NCBI GenBank assembly: GCA_022447185.1
Contig: JAKVAY010000067.1
Coordinates: 1-43,457 of the forward strand
Direction of reading: 5' to 3'
DNA length: 43,457 bases
Source: Fuerstiella sp.
Lineage (GTDB): Bacteria; Planctomycetota; Planctomycetia; Planctomycetales; Planctomycetaceae
The translations under genes were made by a program, and so were the position numbers. This document shows, piece after piece, positions 1 to 12,118 of the stretch (its first letter is position 1; each line of letters begins with the position of its first letter). The notes under the pieces were generated by a model. That model was not told the origin of the DNA, did not search any database, and was given only the letters and a program-made list of their open reading frames with translations.

Positions 1-758
1 TTTCCGTGGACCGTCTTCCACGTGCGGAAATAGCAAACGTAGCACTGTTCGGTTTGGGACCAGAATGAAACATTCTGCGAGTCGAACGCAAGCTCATCGG
101 AGGTGATCACAGGTTCCTCACGCAGCTTCGTCCAGTGAATCCCGTCATCTGAAGTGAACGCGAACAGACCGCCATCTCTGAGAACACCACCCAGTGCCTT
201 GAATCTTCGGTCAACGGCCAGATGGTCATTGGGCACTTCAGGCCGTCCCGGAATCCAGATGCCAGGTCGCGTATCGAGAAAGGGCGAAAAAGTAGCACAG
301 ATTCCCCCTTCATGCAGGATGACGTTGTTGGCGCGGCTGCCGTCGACTGCATGCAGTCCCAGGGTAGGATTCGTCCAGTGAATCCCGTCGAAGCTCTCGT
401 AATAACGTGTGACAATTGTGTCATCGCCGGTTTTTTTCATCCCGCGCGGATCACGCGTGTACAGCCGAAACAATTCACCGTCTTTGATGACTGTGGCAAT
501 TTCCATTTCGTGGTTGTTGACCCATCCGACCAGCGGTGGAGCAGGTTGCGGCTTATGAAGTTTGAGCTGAACTCCATTGAGTCTGTCGATCAGAAATCGA
601 TCCACAAACAATTCACGCCGTGACCCGATGTCAGCAACATCGCCTGGTACCGGCTCACCTGGCTGGAAAGCGCTGACTGCCGGCTGTATCAGAGACGTCG
701 CAGCCATGGCTGTTGTGGTCATCAGCCAGTGACGTCTCGTCACAAATCTGTTGTTCAT
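1..758 (-). CDS. Secreted beta-propeller protein, sialidase/glycosidase-like (3' end outside window)
   Basis: This open frame begins at the ATG whose complement is 756-758 and stays open for 252 codons to the left edge, so the C-terminus is missing. The N-terminus has a twin-arginine-like motif (R8, R9, then H-W-L-M) followed by an Ala/Thr-rich hydrophobic stretch to about residue 31, so export is likely. Two Asp-box-like repeats of the form S-x-D-G-I-H-W lie at about 122-128 and 203-209, spaced like blades of a beta-propeller such as sialidases or five-bladed GH32/GH43-like enzymes. The substrate cannot be read from this part. It lies downstream of the dipeptidase-like gene on the same strand, separated by about 200 bp. 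The Shine-Dalgarno site is weak and the start rests on the signal sequence. Export and propeller fold are fairly secure; the enzymatic class is inferred. Confidence 0.7.
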   Translation of the reverse strand, partial: MNNRFVTRRHWLMTTTAMAATSLIQPAVSAFQPGEPVPGDVADIGSRRELFVDRFLIDRLNGVQLKLHKPQPAPPLVGWVNNHEMEIATVIKDGELFRLYTRDPRGMKKTGDDTIVTRYYESFDGIHWTNPTLGLHAVDGSRANNVILHEGGICATFSPFLDTRPGIWIPGRPEVPNDHLAVDRRFKALGGVLRDGGLFAFTSDDGIHWTKLREEPVITSDELAFDSQNVSFWSQTEQCYVCYFRTWKTVHG

Positions 759-956
759 GTTTGTCTCGATCAATCAGTATTTTACATTCACACTCACTGT
801 TGCCAAATGAATCGCACACAGTTCCGGCGTTTGTAAGCTTCACAGTGAGTTCGATTCGGATTCACGCCGATCTCCCGACCGGCTGCGATCCCAGCCTGCT
901 CTTCCGGTTAGCGTTCAATCCGAACTCTTTGGCTTTTCGGCCAATCGTGGGTGGAT

Positions 957-2066
957 TTACTCCGCAGGCAGCTTGTCTGCGAAAAACCGCTGCCAGTTGC
1001 GATACATCACGTTAGCAATGTCCTCTTGTGTATAACCGCGGCGATCGAGGACGCCGGCCAGTTTTTGGTAGTCGGCGACCGTGTCGATTTCCAGCGGTGC
1101 GCCCTCGCGTCCTCCCTGACCATCCGTATCACCGCCGATTCCTGCACGCAGAGAATTTCCGGCCAGCTGGCAAACATGGTCAATGTGGTCCACCAGATCG
1201 TCCAGCGTAATGGCGTCTCGAGGGAACAACGTCCGCCGTGACGGAATTTTTGCCGTCCAGTCGATTCCCGGTTTGTACAACATCCAGGTGTCCATCGATG
1301 CACCAATGATGCCGTCTCGCTGAATAACAGCTGTCAGCAGGTCATCGGGAAACTGCCGTTCGCCCGGAACCAGTTCGCGACAGTTCTGGTGGCTGGCCAT
1401 GATCGGGCCGGAGAACAGATCGAGTGCCTCTCGGGCGGACCGGTCTGAGGCATGGGTGAGGTCCAGAATCATTCCGAGCGATTCCATTTCTTTGAGTAAC
1501 TCGGCGGCCATGGGAAACAATCCTCCCTCTGTCCCTGTTCCGGTCCCGTGACAATAGGTGCTGACGCCGTAATGCGACAGGCTCACCACACGCACTCCGC
1601 CCTCCCACCAGTCGTGAACATGCTGTGGATTCAAAATCGGGTCGGCACCTTCCATACCAACGATGAACCCGACCGGTAACTTTTCGTGATCGCTCGTTTC
1701 TGACCAGATCCGCATGTGATCGATGAAATCACTTCGTGATCGAAGAATCCGTGCTTCGCCCACGGAGTCCAGAATCCGGTAATATGCCAGATGTGCCTGC
1801 GCGGCTGCGTAGGCTGTACGGGAACTGCGGTATCCCCAGAGTGGACTTCCTGGCCTTTCAATACGTGCTGCGACTTTTACGAGTGCAGCTGCGATGCTCC
1901 CACGACGCATCTCCGGGAGTGTCGCCATCGTTTCACTGTCCGGAGGACCGAATTGTCCTCGAATTCCCGGTTTGGCACTGCGCACCTTCGAGATGGACTG
2001 GGTGAGGTCGCGATCAGCATCGACGGATCCATAGGCCATTGGGTAGTCGCCGTCGATGATTAACAT
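957..2066 (-). CDS. Membrane dipeptidase paralogue (peptidase family M19) with altered first zinc motif
   Basis: At 369 residues this is the usual length of an M19 (renal dipeptidase) protein, which normally hydrolyses dipeptides with two zinc ions in a TIM barrel. Family landmarks are present: the bridging Glu in the M-E-G motif (E139), H205 in D-L-T-H-A-S-D, H226 in S-H-Q-N-C-R, and D313/D315 in G-G-D-T-D-G. The first motif, normally D-x-H-x-D at the N-terminus, reads D-G-D-Y-P at residues 5-9, so the His and Asp ligands are replaced by Asp and Pro. The following R-D-L-T at 19-22 keeps the family spacing, so this is substitution, not truncation. There is no signal peptide, so it is probably cytoplasmic. 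It may be a mono-metal or non-peptidase homologue. The family call is solid; activity is doubtful. Confidence 0.85.
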   Translation of the reverse strand: MLIIDGDYPMAYGSVDADRDLTQSISKVRSAKPGIRGQFGPPDSETMATLPEMRRGSIAAALVKVAARIERPGSPLWGYRSSRTAYAAAQAHLAYYRILDSVGEARILRSRSDFIDHMRIWSETSDHEKLPVGFIVGMEGADPILNPQHVHDWWEGGVRVVSLSHYGVSTYCHGTGTGTEGGLFPMAAELLKEMESLGMILDLTHASDRSAREALDLFSGPIMASHQNCRELVPGERQFPDDLLTAVIQRDGIIGASMDTWMLYKPGIDWTAKIPSRRTLFPRDAITLDDLVDHIDHVCQLAGNSLRAGIGGDTDGQGGREGAPLEIDTVADYQKLAGVLDRRGYTQEDIANVMYRNWQRFFADKLPAE

Positions 2067-2337
2067 GGTTGGAATCCGTGGCTGCTGCGGGCCGGCTTAG
2101 GTAGCTCCCCGCTCATGATCGAAGGACTGAGAAAACGTCATGCCCCTTTTTTGCTGACGAGGGGTGAATGAAACGATCGTCGGAAAACCGTTGTTTGAGA
2201 AACTAGCTGAGAGCCGATCCATTTGCGAGTCCGTTGACAGACGAGACTTCGCTTTGTCTGTTATCAGCTGTTTGAGCGGATGCCGTCGACGACCGCATTG
2301 TCGACAGCCTGTTGAGTCCAGAACGGGCGACCAGGTC

Positions 2338-3816
2338 TTACCCCAGCAGTTCGTGGATCGGCTCCCCGTGGTACACCTGGTGGGGACGCCCAACGTCATC
2401 ATTCCAAACCGCCGTGTGCGGAATGCCCAGAGCATGATAGAGCGTCGCGGCCATGTTCTCCGGTGTCTTTGGATTTGTAGCAGGGTAACCGCCAGTTGCA
2501 TCCGACGAGCCTACCACCGTTCCTCCACGAATGGCACCGCCTGCAAAGAACACACTTTGAACGGATCCCCAATGTCCTCGACCAGGACCAGGATACGACT
2601 CGCGCATATACTCCAGTTTGGGCGTACGGCCGAATTCTCCGGCCATGACGATCATCGTTGTGTCCAGAAGACCGCTTGACTGCAGGTCGTCCAGCAGGGC
2701 ACTGATTGCCCGGTCCGTTGGAGGGAACAGTTTCTCCCTGAAGCGGTAAAACGAATTGCCGTGCGTATCCCATGTTTCGTTGTTTCCCAGATTGATCTGG
2801 ACCAGCGGAACACCGGCTGCTGTAAGCCGGTATGCCATCAGCAGCGACCAGCCAAAACTGTTGGCTCCGTATCGTTCCTGTATTTTGGGGTCGGCGTTCG
2901 TCACATCAAAGGCGTTGCGAATACGCGGGCTGGCCAGCATCGAAATCGCATTCTGTCGTTCACGATCATAGGACTGTACGACAGCCGAATCTTCCATCCG
3001 TCGACGCTGCTCGTCGATTGTTTGTAACAGCCCCAGCCTGCCGTTTAACCGATTTCGCGTCAACCCTGGCGCAAACTGCAGATTTGGAGCCTGGTAAACC
3101 CGTGCATCGGGTTGCTCGGGAGGCTTGTTTGTAGTGTTTGGGAACGTGTATTCGGGATAGGCCCCTCGCCACAACGGATTACCGTAAGGGGAAGCTTCGA
3201 TAAAGAACGGATCGCGGTGTGATCCCATCTGTCCACCGTAAGCACCAGGGATGACACCACCGGACCAGTGAACCAGTCGTTCCGGTAGTACGATGGCCGG
3301 GGGAAGATTATTCCTCGGTGCCGGTACGACATCGCCGGCGACCGACATGATCGATGGCCAGTCGGTCGGGCGCGGCTGCCGGTCTCCCTTGTATCCAGTC
3401 GGTGTGGTTGACCGACCGGTCAACATAAAAAAATGTCCCCTGGTGTGTGAGTTGGTCGGGTGTGTCAGCGAACGTACGACTCCCCAGTGATTGCTGCGCT
3501 TTGCGAGTTCCGGCAGGTGCTCGCAGATCTGCGTCCCTGGCGTGGCCGTAGAAATTGGCTTGAATTCCCCGCGGATTCCATCCGGCGCGTTAGGCTTCAA
3601 ATCAAAGCTTTCATGCTGAGACAGTCCGCCGGACAGAAAAATGTATATGCAGGTCTTTGCGGTCCCGCCACCAGCCGCGATCTGTCCGGAGTCTGCCGCC
3701 CGGAGTGCACTCAGGTGGTTCGACCCCAGACCCAGTACGCCCATCGCACCGGCCTGAACGGCGGTTCGTCGAGAAATATACGAGTGTTGCCAGCACGAGA
3801 TGGATTTGTGGTCCAT
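2338..3816 (-). CDS. DUF1501 family protein, Tat-exported
   Basis: This 492-residue protein belongs to DUF1501, a family with an alkaline-phosphatase/sulfatase-like fold that is greatly expanded in Planctomycetota and whose reaction is unknown. The N-terminus has S-R-R-T-A-V (residues 15-20) followed by a Gly/Ala-rich hydrophobic segment, a Tat-type signal. Family motifs visible are the L-S-G-G-L-S-Q-H-E block near 61-69, W-D-T-H at 349-352, G-E-F-G-R-T-P at 393-399 and G-R-G-H-W at 412-416. These hold the His, Asp and Glu residues expected to bind metal. The start is supported by a GGGAGAG Shine-Dalgarno site just upstream. DUF1501 genes usually sit next to a PSD1-type cytochrome gene (DUF1549/DUF1553); none is adjacent here, so this copy is an orphan. 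The gene lies 466 bp downstream of valS. Confidence 0.9.
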   Translation of the reverse strand: MDHKSISCWQHSYISRRTAVQAGAMGVLGLGSNHLSALRAADSGQIAAGGGTAKTCIYIFLSGGLSQHESFDLKPNAPDGIRGEFKPISTATPGTQICEHLPELAKRSNHWGVVRSLTHPTNSHTRGHFFMLTGRSTTPTGYKGDRQPRPTDWPSIMSVAGDVVPAPRNNLPPAIVLPERLVHWSGGVIPGAYGGQMGSHRDPFFIEASPYGNPLWRGAYPEYTFPNTTNKPPEQPDARVYQAPNLQFAPGLTRNRLNGRLGLLQTIDEQRRRMEDSAVVQSYDRERQNAISMLASPRIRNAFDVTNADPKIQERYGANSFGWSLLMAYRLTAAGVPLVQINLGNNETWDTHGNSFYRFREKLFPPTDRAISALLDDLQSSGLLDTTMIVMAGEFGRTPKLEYMRESYPGPGRGHWGSVQSVFFAGGAIRGGTVVGSSDATGGYPATNPKTPENMAATLYHALGIPHTAVWNDDVGRPHQVYHGEPIHELLG

Positions 3817-4282
3817 TGAACTCTCCCATGTCTGCGTCGTTCGCGACCCAACAAACCAGCATACCAGATCTTACCTGTACGGGCCACAGTTTTCGACTCC
3901 CACCCGTGCTCCTGCATCGTAGTGGGGTTTGTCTAAAACGTGACCGCCGTGAGAGTAAGATCGTCACTCCGGAACTGGTTTTTCAGTGAGCGCACGTTCA
4001 ACCCCGATTTTTGTCTGAAATTGGAGAAAAATGAGCACAACCAAACGCCGGACAGACCCTGGGTCCGGCGTTGCCGGTTTATTTCGCAATCTACGTCGTC
4101 AGGTTTTCATGAGGTTGGCCTGTCCGGTGCGAATTTTTCCGTTTGCTCATGCGTTCCCACGGTGTCACTGAATTTTCAGGACCCTCCTGAGATCCGAGTC
4201 CTGGTTTGACTCCAAGGTTGGGACAACCGGCCTCCGTGCTGCAGGGAGCCAGTCAGCACATGGTTGCCGCGGAAATTGGTAT
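3817..4282. other. Intergenic region between valS and the DUF1501 gene
   Basis: This gap holds no credible gene; short frames here have no recognisable product. It contains a perfect inverted repeat at 4044-4072, listed separately, and a smaller one, TCAGGA-CCC-TCCTGA, at about 4176-4190. The promoter of the downstream DUF1501 gene probably lies in the left part, but I see no convincing -35/-10 pair. Confidence 0.5.
4044..4072 (-). terminator. Candidate transcription terminator hairpin downstream of valS
   Basis: Perfect 10-bp inverted repeat (AACGCCGGAC and GTCCGGCGTT) with a 9-nt loop, in the valS-DUF1501 gap about 210 bp past the valS stop. The strand leaving the hairpin in the valS direction is only mildly T-rich (TTGGTTGTGCTCATTTTT), so intrinsic termination is plausible but not classical. 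A perfect stem this long with a short loop is unlikely by chance within the intergenic fraction of the window. Confidence 0.45.
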
Positions 4283-7345
<3,063 letters not shown>

Positions 7346-7417
7346 GGTTTACCACGAGGTCACGGAGGAAATAGAGAAAATTCAATGTGCAAACCGGTCA
7401 ACAAGATTTTTGCTGCC

Positions 7418-7443
7418 GTTCCCGCACCAAAAAATGCGGGAAC
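7418..7443 (-). terminator. Hairpin in the cimA-valS gap, possible terminator
   Basis: Perfect 9-bp inverted repeat GTTCCCGCA / TGCGGGAAC with an 8-nt A-rich loop, in the 172-bp gap between the cimA stop and the valS start. It could end the cimA transcript or act in the valS leader. There is no run of T directly after the stem, so the terminator reading is tentative. I see no T-box motif here. Confidence 0.4.
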
Positions 7444-7517
7444 CAGTCAGCAGTCCGAGAAACGATTCCGCAGCTCCCGGACGGGTGATGAGGCGAGCGT
7501 TGACGACGATCAGCCCC

Positions 7518-9089
7518 TCATAGGTTCCCAACGGCTCCTCGATCTTTGTGAATCTTGTATTCCACAGCATCCACCAGAGCGATCCAGCTGGCTTCGATGA
7601 TATTTTCGCTGACTCCCACGGTACTCCAGATGCTGTGCTGATCACGACTTTCAATGACGACGCGTACGCGGGCAGCCGTGCCTTCTGTACTGTTGATCAC
7701 ACGCACCTTGTAATCCATGAGGGTCATTTCGGACAGACTCGGATAAGCAGCATTGAGTGCTTTCCGAAGAGCGGTGTCCAATGCATTGACGGGGCCGTCT
7801 CCTTCACCCACAACATGTTGTTCTTCACCGTTGACTACGAGCTTGATGATTGATTCCGTCACTGGGTCACGATCCCGATTCAGAACATTGACCCGATAGT
7901 GATCCAGTTCAAATGATTTCTGAAATGATCCGGCGTATTTCATTACCAGCAGGTCAAATGACGCTTCCGCAGCTTCAAACTGATAGCCGTCATTTTCAAG
8001 ATCCTGAACGGCGCTCAGCAGTTTGGCCTGCAGGTCCTTATCTTCCTGCAGACGGAACTTTGTTGTTTTGGCCACGATATTGGAGCGCCCTGACAATTCG
8101 CTGACCAGCACCCGACGGACGTTTCCCACGGAATCCGGTTTGATGTGTTCGTAGCTGTACGAAATTTTTTTCACCGCGTGTACGTGCATACCGCCTTTGT
8201 GTGCGAAGGCACTGGATCCGACAAAGGGCTGACCGTTGCGGAAGTTCATGTTCGCCACGTCGTAGACGTAACGTGACAGTTCCGTCAGTCGGCTAATTCC
8301 ATCTTTGATCAGAATTTGACAGTCGAGCTTCAGAGACAGATTGCCGGCCACGGAAATCAGGTCCGCATTGCCACAGCGTTCCCCGATTCCGTTGATCGTT
8401 CCCTGGACCTGGACAGCCCCCGCTTCAACACCTGCCAGAGAATTTGCGACGGCAAGCTCGCTGTCATTGTGGGTATGAATTCCCACCGGGGTGTTGAGAT
8501 TCTTTTTGAGTCCTTTGACCGCTTCTGCGATCTGCGCCGGCAGCCGACCTCCATTGGTATCGCACATGCAAATCATATCCGCGCCCGCGTCCGCAGCCGC
8601 CTGCCACGTCTGCAGTGCGTATTCAGGGTTCGCCAGCCAGCCATCGAAACAGTGTTCTGCGTCATAGATCACTTCGCGTCCTTCAGACTTCGCGTATGCG
8701 ATCGAGTCACGGATCATTGCCAGGTTTTCTTCCAGCGTGACGTTGAGCACTTCAGTGACGTGCACGTCCCACGTCTTCCCCACGATCGTAATGACCGGTG
8801 CCCGGCTGTTGACGAGCGCCTGCATGCCGATGTCGTCACAGGCATCGACACCCCTGCGACGCGTCATGCCGAACGCAGTCACCTTGGCATGTTTCCAGTC
8901 CATGTCGGCGGCACGGCGAAAGAACTCTTCGTCTTTGGGATTGGAAAGCGGATAACCGCCTTCAATGTAGTCAAAACCGAGTTCGTCCAGTCGCACCGCG
9001 ATCATCAGCTTGTCGTGAAGCGAAAAATTGACGCCCTCCCCCTGGGCACCATCGCGCAGAGTCGTGTCGTACAGTTGAATGGCTGTCAT
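7518..9089 (-). CDS. cimA: (R)-citramalate synthase
   Basis: This 523-residue protein is of the isopropylmalate/homocitrate/citramalate synthase family. CimA condenses acetyl-CoA with pyruvate to citramalate, giving 2-oxobutanoate for isoleucine without threonine. The catalytic block Y-D-T-T-L-R-D-G-A-Q-G (7-17) opens the TIM barrel, H-T-H-N-D (205-209) supplies the metal-binding His pair, and G-E-R-C-G-N-A-D lies near 236-243. The C-terminal 130 or so residues form the LeuA-type allosteric domain, where feedback inhibition would act. The L-Y-D-T-T opening, the G-Q-G-like start of the barrel and overall length resemble CimA more than LeuA. The start chosen is the ATG before T-A-I-Q-L-Y-D; an in-frame extension to 9284 is basic, not family-like and probably untranslated. 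It may be co-transcribed with the MBL gene upstream. Confidence 0.92.
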   Translation of the reverse strand: MTAIQLYDTTLRDGAQGEGVNFSLHDKLMIAVRLDELGFDYIEGGYPLSNPKDEEFFRRAADMDWKHAKVTAFGMTRRRGVDACDDIGMQALVNSRAPVITIVGKTWDVHVTEVLNVTLEENLAMIRDSIAYAKSEGREVIYDAEHCFDGWLANPEYALQTWQAAADAGADMICMCDTNGGRLPAQIAEAVKGLKKNLNTPVGIHTHNDSELAVANSLAGVEAGAVQVQGTINGIGERCGNADLISVAGNLSLKLDCQILIKDGISRLTELSRYVYDVANMNFRNGQPFVGSSAFAHKGGMHVHAVKKISYSYEHIKPDSVGNVRRVLVSELSGRSNIVAKTTKFRLQEDKDLQAKLLSAVQDLENDGYQFEAAEASFDLLVMKYAGSFQKSFELDHYRVNVLNRDRDPVTESIIKLVVNGEEQHVVGEGDGPVNALDTALRKALNAAYPSLSEMTLMDYKVRVINSTEGTAARVRVVIESRDQHSIWSTVGVSENIIEASWIALVDAVEYKIHKDRGAVGNL

Positions 9090-9201
9090 GATTCCCACTT
9101 TCCGGGAACAAGAGGCAATTTGTGTTTCAAAAAAAATGCCCAGGACGACCTGAGCATTGCTGGCTGTGAATCGGAGGCTCAGGCGTGTGGTGACCCTCGC
9201 T

Positions 9202-9993
9202 CTAAGAAGCCTGCGGGGTGCTTCCGCGAGCCAACTCATCGTCCCATTCGTTAAGCAGCGGCCAGTCGATGGCACAGGTTCCAAAGTCAGCCATGTATTG
9301 ATAGCCGGTCAATCGGTCAATTGCGGAATTCAGCAGTTTTGCATCATTTGAAAACGCGGGGCCATGGCTCGGCAGCAGCCACTCGACGTCACTGTCACGA
9401 ATGCGTGTGAGAGACTGGATGAATGCTGGAATGTCGGATCCATGATGAGCATCGATACTTCCGACACACCCATCGCGGAATATATTGTCGCCGGAGAACA
9501 GGATATTTCCCAGACGAAAAGACAACTGTCCTGTTGCGTGTCCTGGTGTGTCCCAGACTTCGAGGCTGAGGTCTCCCAGTTTCAGAACGTCGCCTTCACT
9601 GACTGTCGTTGCAATCTGTGACGCCGGCATTGCGATCGAGATTCCCTGAGCAGGAACTTCGGCGAACGATGCGATGCGATCACCTTCTTCCAGAATTCGT
9701 TTAGCATCGCGATGGGCAACGGTCACTGATCCAGGCAGGAGTTCAGAGGCTCGCTGCAGTCCCTGCACGTGGTCTGCATCGGCGTGGGTGGCAATCAGGT
9801 ACTTACAACTGGCAAGTGGGAAATCCATCTGCCGAATCATTTCAACGATTTCCTCAACGGTATCTTCGTAGCCAATATCGATCAGCATCCAGTCGGTGCC
9901 CGAAAACACGAGATAGACACAGCAACCAAAACGCCGACGCGCCTGGAAATTCATTTCGATGACGTTGGGGAACAACTCACGTCGAGTCAGCAT
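9202..9993 (-). CDS. Metallo-beta-lactamase-fold hydrolase
   Basis: This cytoplasmic MBL-fold protein is about 263 residues from the chosen start ([10 protein letters not shown]). Metal-site motifs are in order: H-A-D-A-D-H (70-75), G-H (151-152), G-D-N (168-170) and S-H-G (209-211). The first motif differs from the usual H-x-H-x-D-H because its second His is Asp (D72). Such proteins include glyoxalase II-like thioester hydrolases and many others; nothing here fixes the substrate. An alternative start at 10083 adds 30 residues that do not resemble the fold; I prefer 9993 because the [12 protein letters not shown] opening looks like the family's N-terminus. The gene follows the ABC-F gene on the same strand and precedes cimA by about 110 bp, so an operon is possible. 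Confidence 0.85.
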   Translation of the reverse strand: MLTRRELFPNVIEMNFQARRRFGCCVYLVFSGTDWMLIDIGYEDTVEEIVEMIRQMDFPLASCKYLIATHADADHVQGLQRASELLPGSVTVAHRDAKRILEEGDRIASFAEVPAQGISIAMPASQIATTVSEGDVLKLGDLSLEVWDTPGHATGQLSFRLGNILFSGDNIFRDGCVGSIDAHHGSDIPAFIQSLTRIRDSDVEWLLPSHGPAFSNDAKLLNSAIDRLTGYQYMADFGTCAIDWPLLNEWDDELARGSTPQAS

Positions 9994-10109
9994 TGACCGG
10001 ACTTTCGGATTGAATTTGGCTGTGGGGTGTCCGTTTAGTAGCCATTCTAGACCGCGAACGGCAGTGCAGCAATGTCGGGCCATCGGGCAGGATGTTCCCG
10101 GAAGACAAA

Positions 10110-11879
10110 TCAGATGTCTCCAAGCTCGACCTGCAGTTCATACCAGGAATTTTCGGTCTCGGCCAGTTGTTTTTGAATTGCTTCGATCTCATGGTGCAGC
10201 CTGAGTGCGTCTTCTGCGCCAGCCGTATTAAGCATCTGTGAGTTCAGTTCTTTCTTGTTTTCGTCCAGCTTCGCAATCTTCTTTTCCAGATTACGGAGCT
10301 GACGTCGGGCATTGTGCTGCTGTTTGCCCGACATGGACTGCGTGCCAGCCGGAACCGTTGGTATGCGATTTTTTGTCCGTTCCCGTTCACCCGCATCGAT
10401 CTCCCTGTTGACCGCGTACAAATAGGCATCATAGGTCCCGCCATAGTTGCGGGCTCGCCCGTCGGAAACTTCAATGACACACGTTGCAATACGACTGACG
10501 AAGTGTCGGTCGTGACTGGTGAACAGGACTGTTCCCTGGTAGGCAATCAACGCTTCAGCGAGTGAGTCCACTGACTCGACATCGAGATGGTTGCCGGGTT
10601 CGTCGAGAATCAACACATTGTAGTCGCCAAGCAGCAAAGCGGCCATACACAGACGCGCGCGTTCGCCTCCGGAAAGGACCCGAATGGGCTTTTTCACGTG
10701 AGAGCCTTGGAACAGCAGTGCACCAGCAAGATTCAGGCAGTCCTGCGTGGTCACTCCTGGCATGGAGTTGTACTCCAGATATTCCAGAACGGTCTGGTCT
10801 TCCGGCAACGTGGTGTACACATGTTGTGCGTATACACCGATATTGCAGCCGAATCCCCATTTAACGCGACCGGCCAGGGGTTTCAACGAATCAACAATGG
10901 TTCTCAGTAATGTTGTTTTGCCCTGTCCGTTGTCGCCGACAATTGCTGCACGCTGACGGTGCTCCAGCTCCAGATCAATTTGTTCGGCAACGACGTTGTC
11001 GGGGTATCCGATTGACAGATCCATGCATCGAACTGCCGGACCCTGACGTGGTTCGACGACCGGAGCCTTGATATGGACTGTGGGCAGATCAGCCTCAATT
11101 TCAACGGTTTGCAGACGATCGAGTTGTTTTTGCTTGGATCGAGCCTGACTCGCTGTTGTCGCGCGGGCGCGATTCTTGTCAATAAAACGCTGCAGCTGCT
11201 TTTGTTTGGTGATGACTGCGGCGTTTGTACGTTGATCGCGCAGACGCTGTTCTTCGACCAGTTCAAGGTAGGCTCCGATTTTCCCGGGATACAACGTCAG
11301 CTTTCCACGAGACAGCTCAAGCGTTGAGTCGCAGGTCGCTGTCAGGAAGGCACGGTCGTGCGACACGATGAGACATGCGGCCGGGAATTTCTGGAGGAAA
11401 TGTTCGAGCAGAATTTGTGTACGCAGGTCAAGAAAGTTTGTTGGCTCATCCAGCATCAGCAGATTGGGCTCGTGAAGAAGCAGGGCTGCCAGTTTGACTC
11501 GCGTTTGCCAGCCACCGGACAGCTCCTGGACCGGCCCATCAAGGGTTACGCCTTTGAGTTCAAACTGACCGGCGACTTCGCCACACTTCCAGTCCGGCTG
11601 TCCACTGTCACGCATGAGAAATTCGAGCGCTGATTCGCCGGGTCTGAATGGATTATGTTGTCTGAGGTATCCGATTCGAAGATTCGGGCTGTGGATGACT
11701 TGTCCACTATCCAGATCTTCATCGCGCAGCAGCGCACGCAGCAGAGTGGACTTCCCTGCACCGTTACGGCCGATCAGGCCGGCCTTCATTCCTTCATGAA
11801 TCGTAACGCTGGTGGCGTTCAGGAGCTGCTGATCACCGTAGCTCTTGACGGCATCGGTAAGTTGAAGAAGGACTGACAT
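10110..11879 (-). CDS. ABC-F family ATPase (Uup/YheS-like)
   Basis: This soluble 589-residue protein has two ABC ATPase domains in tandem and no membrane segments, typical of ABC-F proteins that act on ribosomes or in translation quality control. The first domain has Walker [10 protein letters not shown] (37-45), signature L-S-G-G-W-Q-T-R and Walker [13 protein letters not shown] charged linker of about 80 residues, rich in Lys, Arg and Gln, follows. The second domain has [17 protein letters not shown] and D-E-P-G-N-H-L-D, where Gly replaces the usual Thr. A coiled-coil tail of roughly 80 residues ends the protein. The start at M-S-V-L-L-Q-L-T is chosen over an in-frame extension to 11987 because ABC-F proteins begin just before the first strand. 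Exact subfamily is uncertain. Confidence 0.92.
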   Translation of the reverse strand: MSVLLQLTDAVKSYGDQQLLNATSVTIHEGMKAGLIGRNGAGKSTLLRALLRDEDLDSGQVIHSPNLRIGYLRQHNPFRPGESALEFLMRDSGQPDWKCGEVAGQFELKGVTLDGPVQELSGGWQTRVKLAALLLHEPNLLMLDEPTNFLDLRTQILLEHFLQKFPAACLIVSHDRAFLTATCDSTLELSRGKLTLYPGKIGAYLELVEEQRLRDQRTNAAVITKQKQLQRFIDKNRARATTASQARSKQKQLDRLQTVEIEADLPTVHIKAPVVEPRQGPAVRCMDLSIGYPDNVVAEQIDLELEHRQRAAIVGDNGQGKTTLLRTIVDSLKPLAGRVKWGFGCNIGVYAQHVYTTLPEDQTVLEYLEYNSMPGVTTQDCLNLAGALLFQGSHVKKPIRVLSGGERARLCMAALLLGDYNVLILDEPGNHLDVESVDSLAEALIAYQGTVLFTSHDRHFVSRIATCVIEVSDGRARNYGGTYDAYLYAVNREIDAGERERTKNRIPTVPAGTQSMSGKQQHNARRQLRNLEKKIAKLDENKKELNSQMLNTAGAEDALRLHHEIEAIQKQLAETENSWYELQVELGDI

Positions 11880-12118
11880 GCGAATATGAAACAGCGTGGC
11901 AGAGTGGAATGGCCATGGTGGGAATTCCATGGATTCGAGCAATTTAAAACCAACGTCCGGGAGAATGGATAGGAGTTGTCGTACCAAGGAGCCGCGGCAA
12001 CGCGTCAGGATTCCAAGCCACCGGAATTCCCGCAGGTGTCAGCGAGACTCCACCGAGTTGTTGTTTGTTCCCTGGCTTGAATTCGAAGTCAAACCGTCAC
12101 GGAAGAACCAACTGTCAG

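Noticed and set aside
8316..9254. 312-codon open frame on the plus strand opposite cimA
   Set aside because: It is antisense to the strongly supported cimA, its product has no recognisable motif and a His/Arg/Asp-rich composition typical of a reverse-strand shadow.
9090..9284. In-frame extension of cimA
   Set aside because: The family begins directly with the strand before D-T-T-L-R-D-G; the extension is Arg/Ser-rich and unlike any relative.
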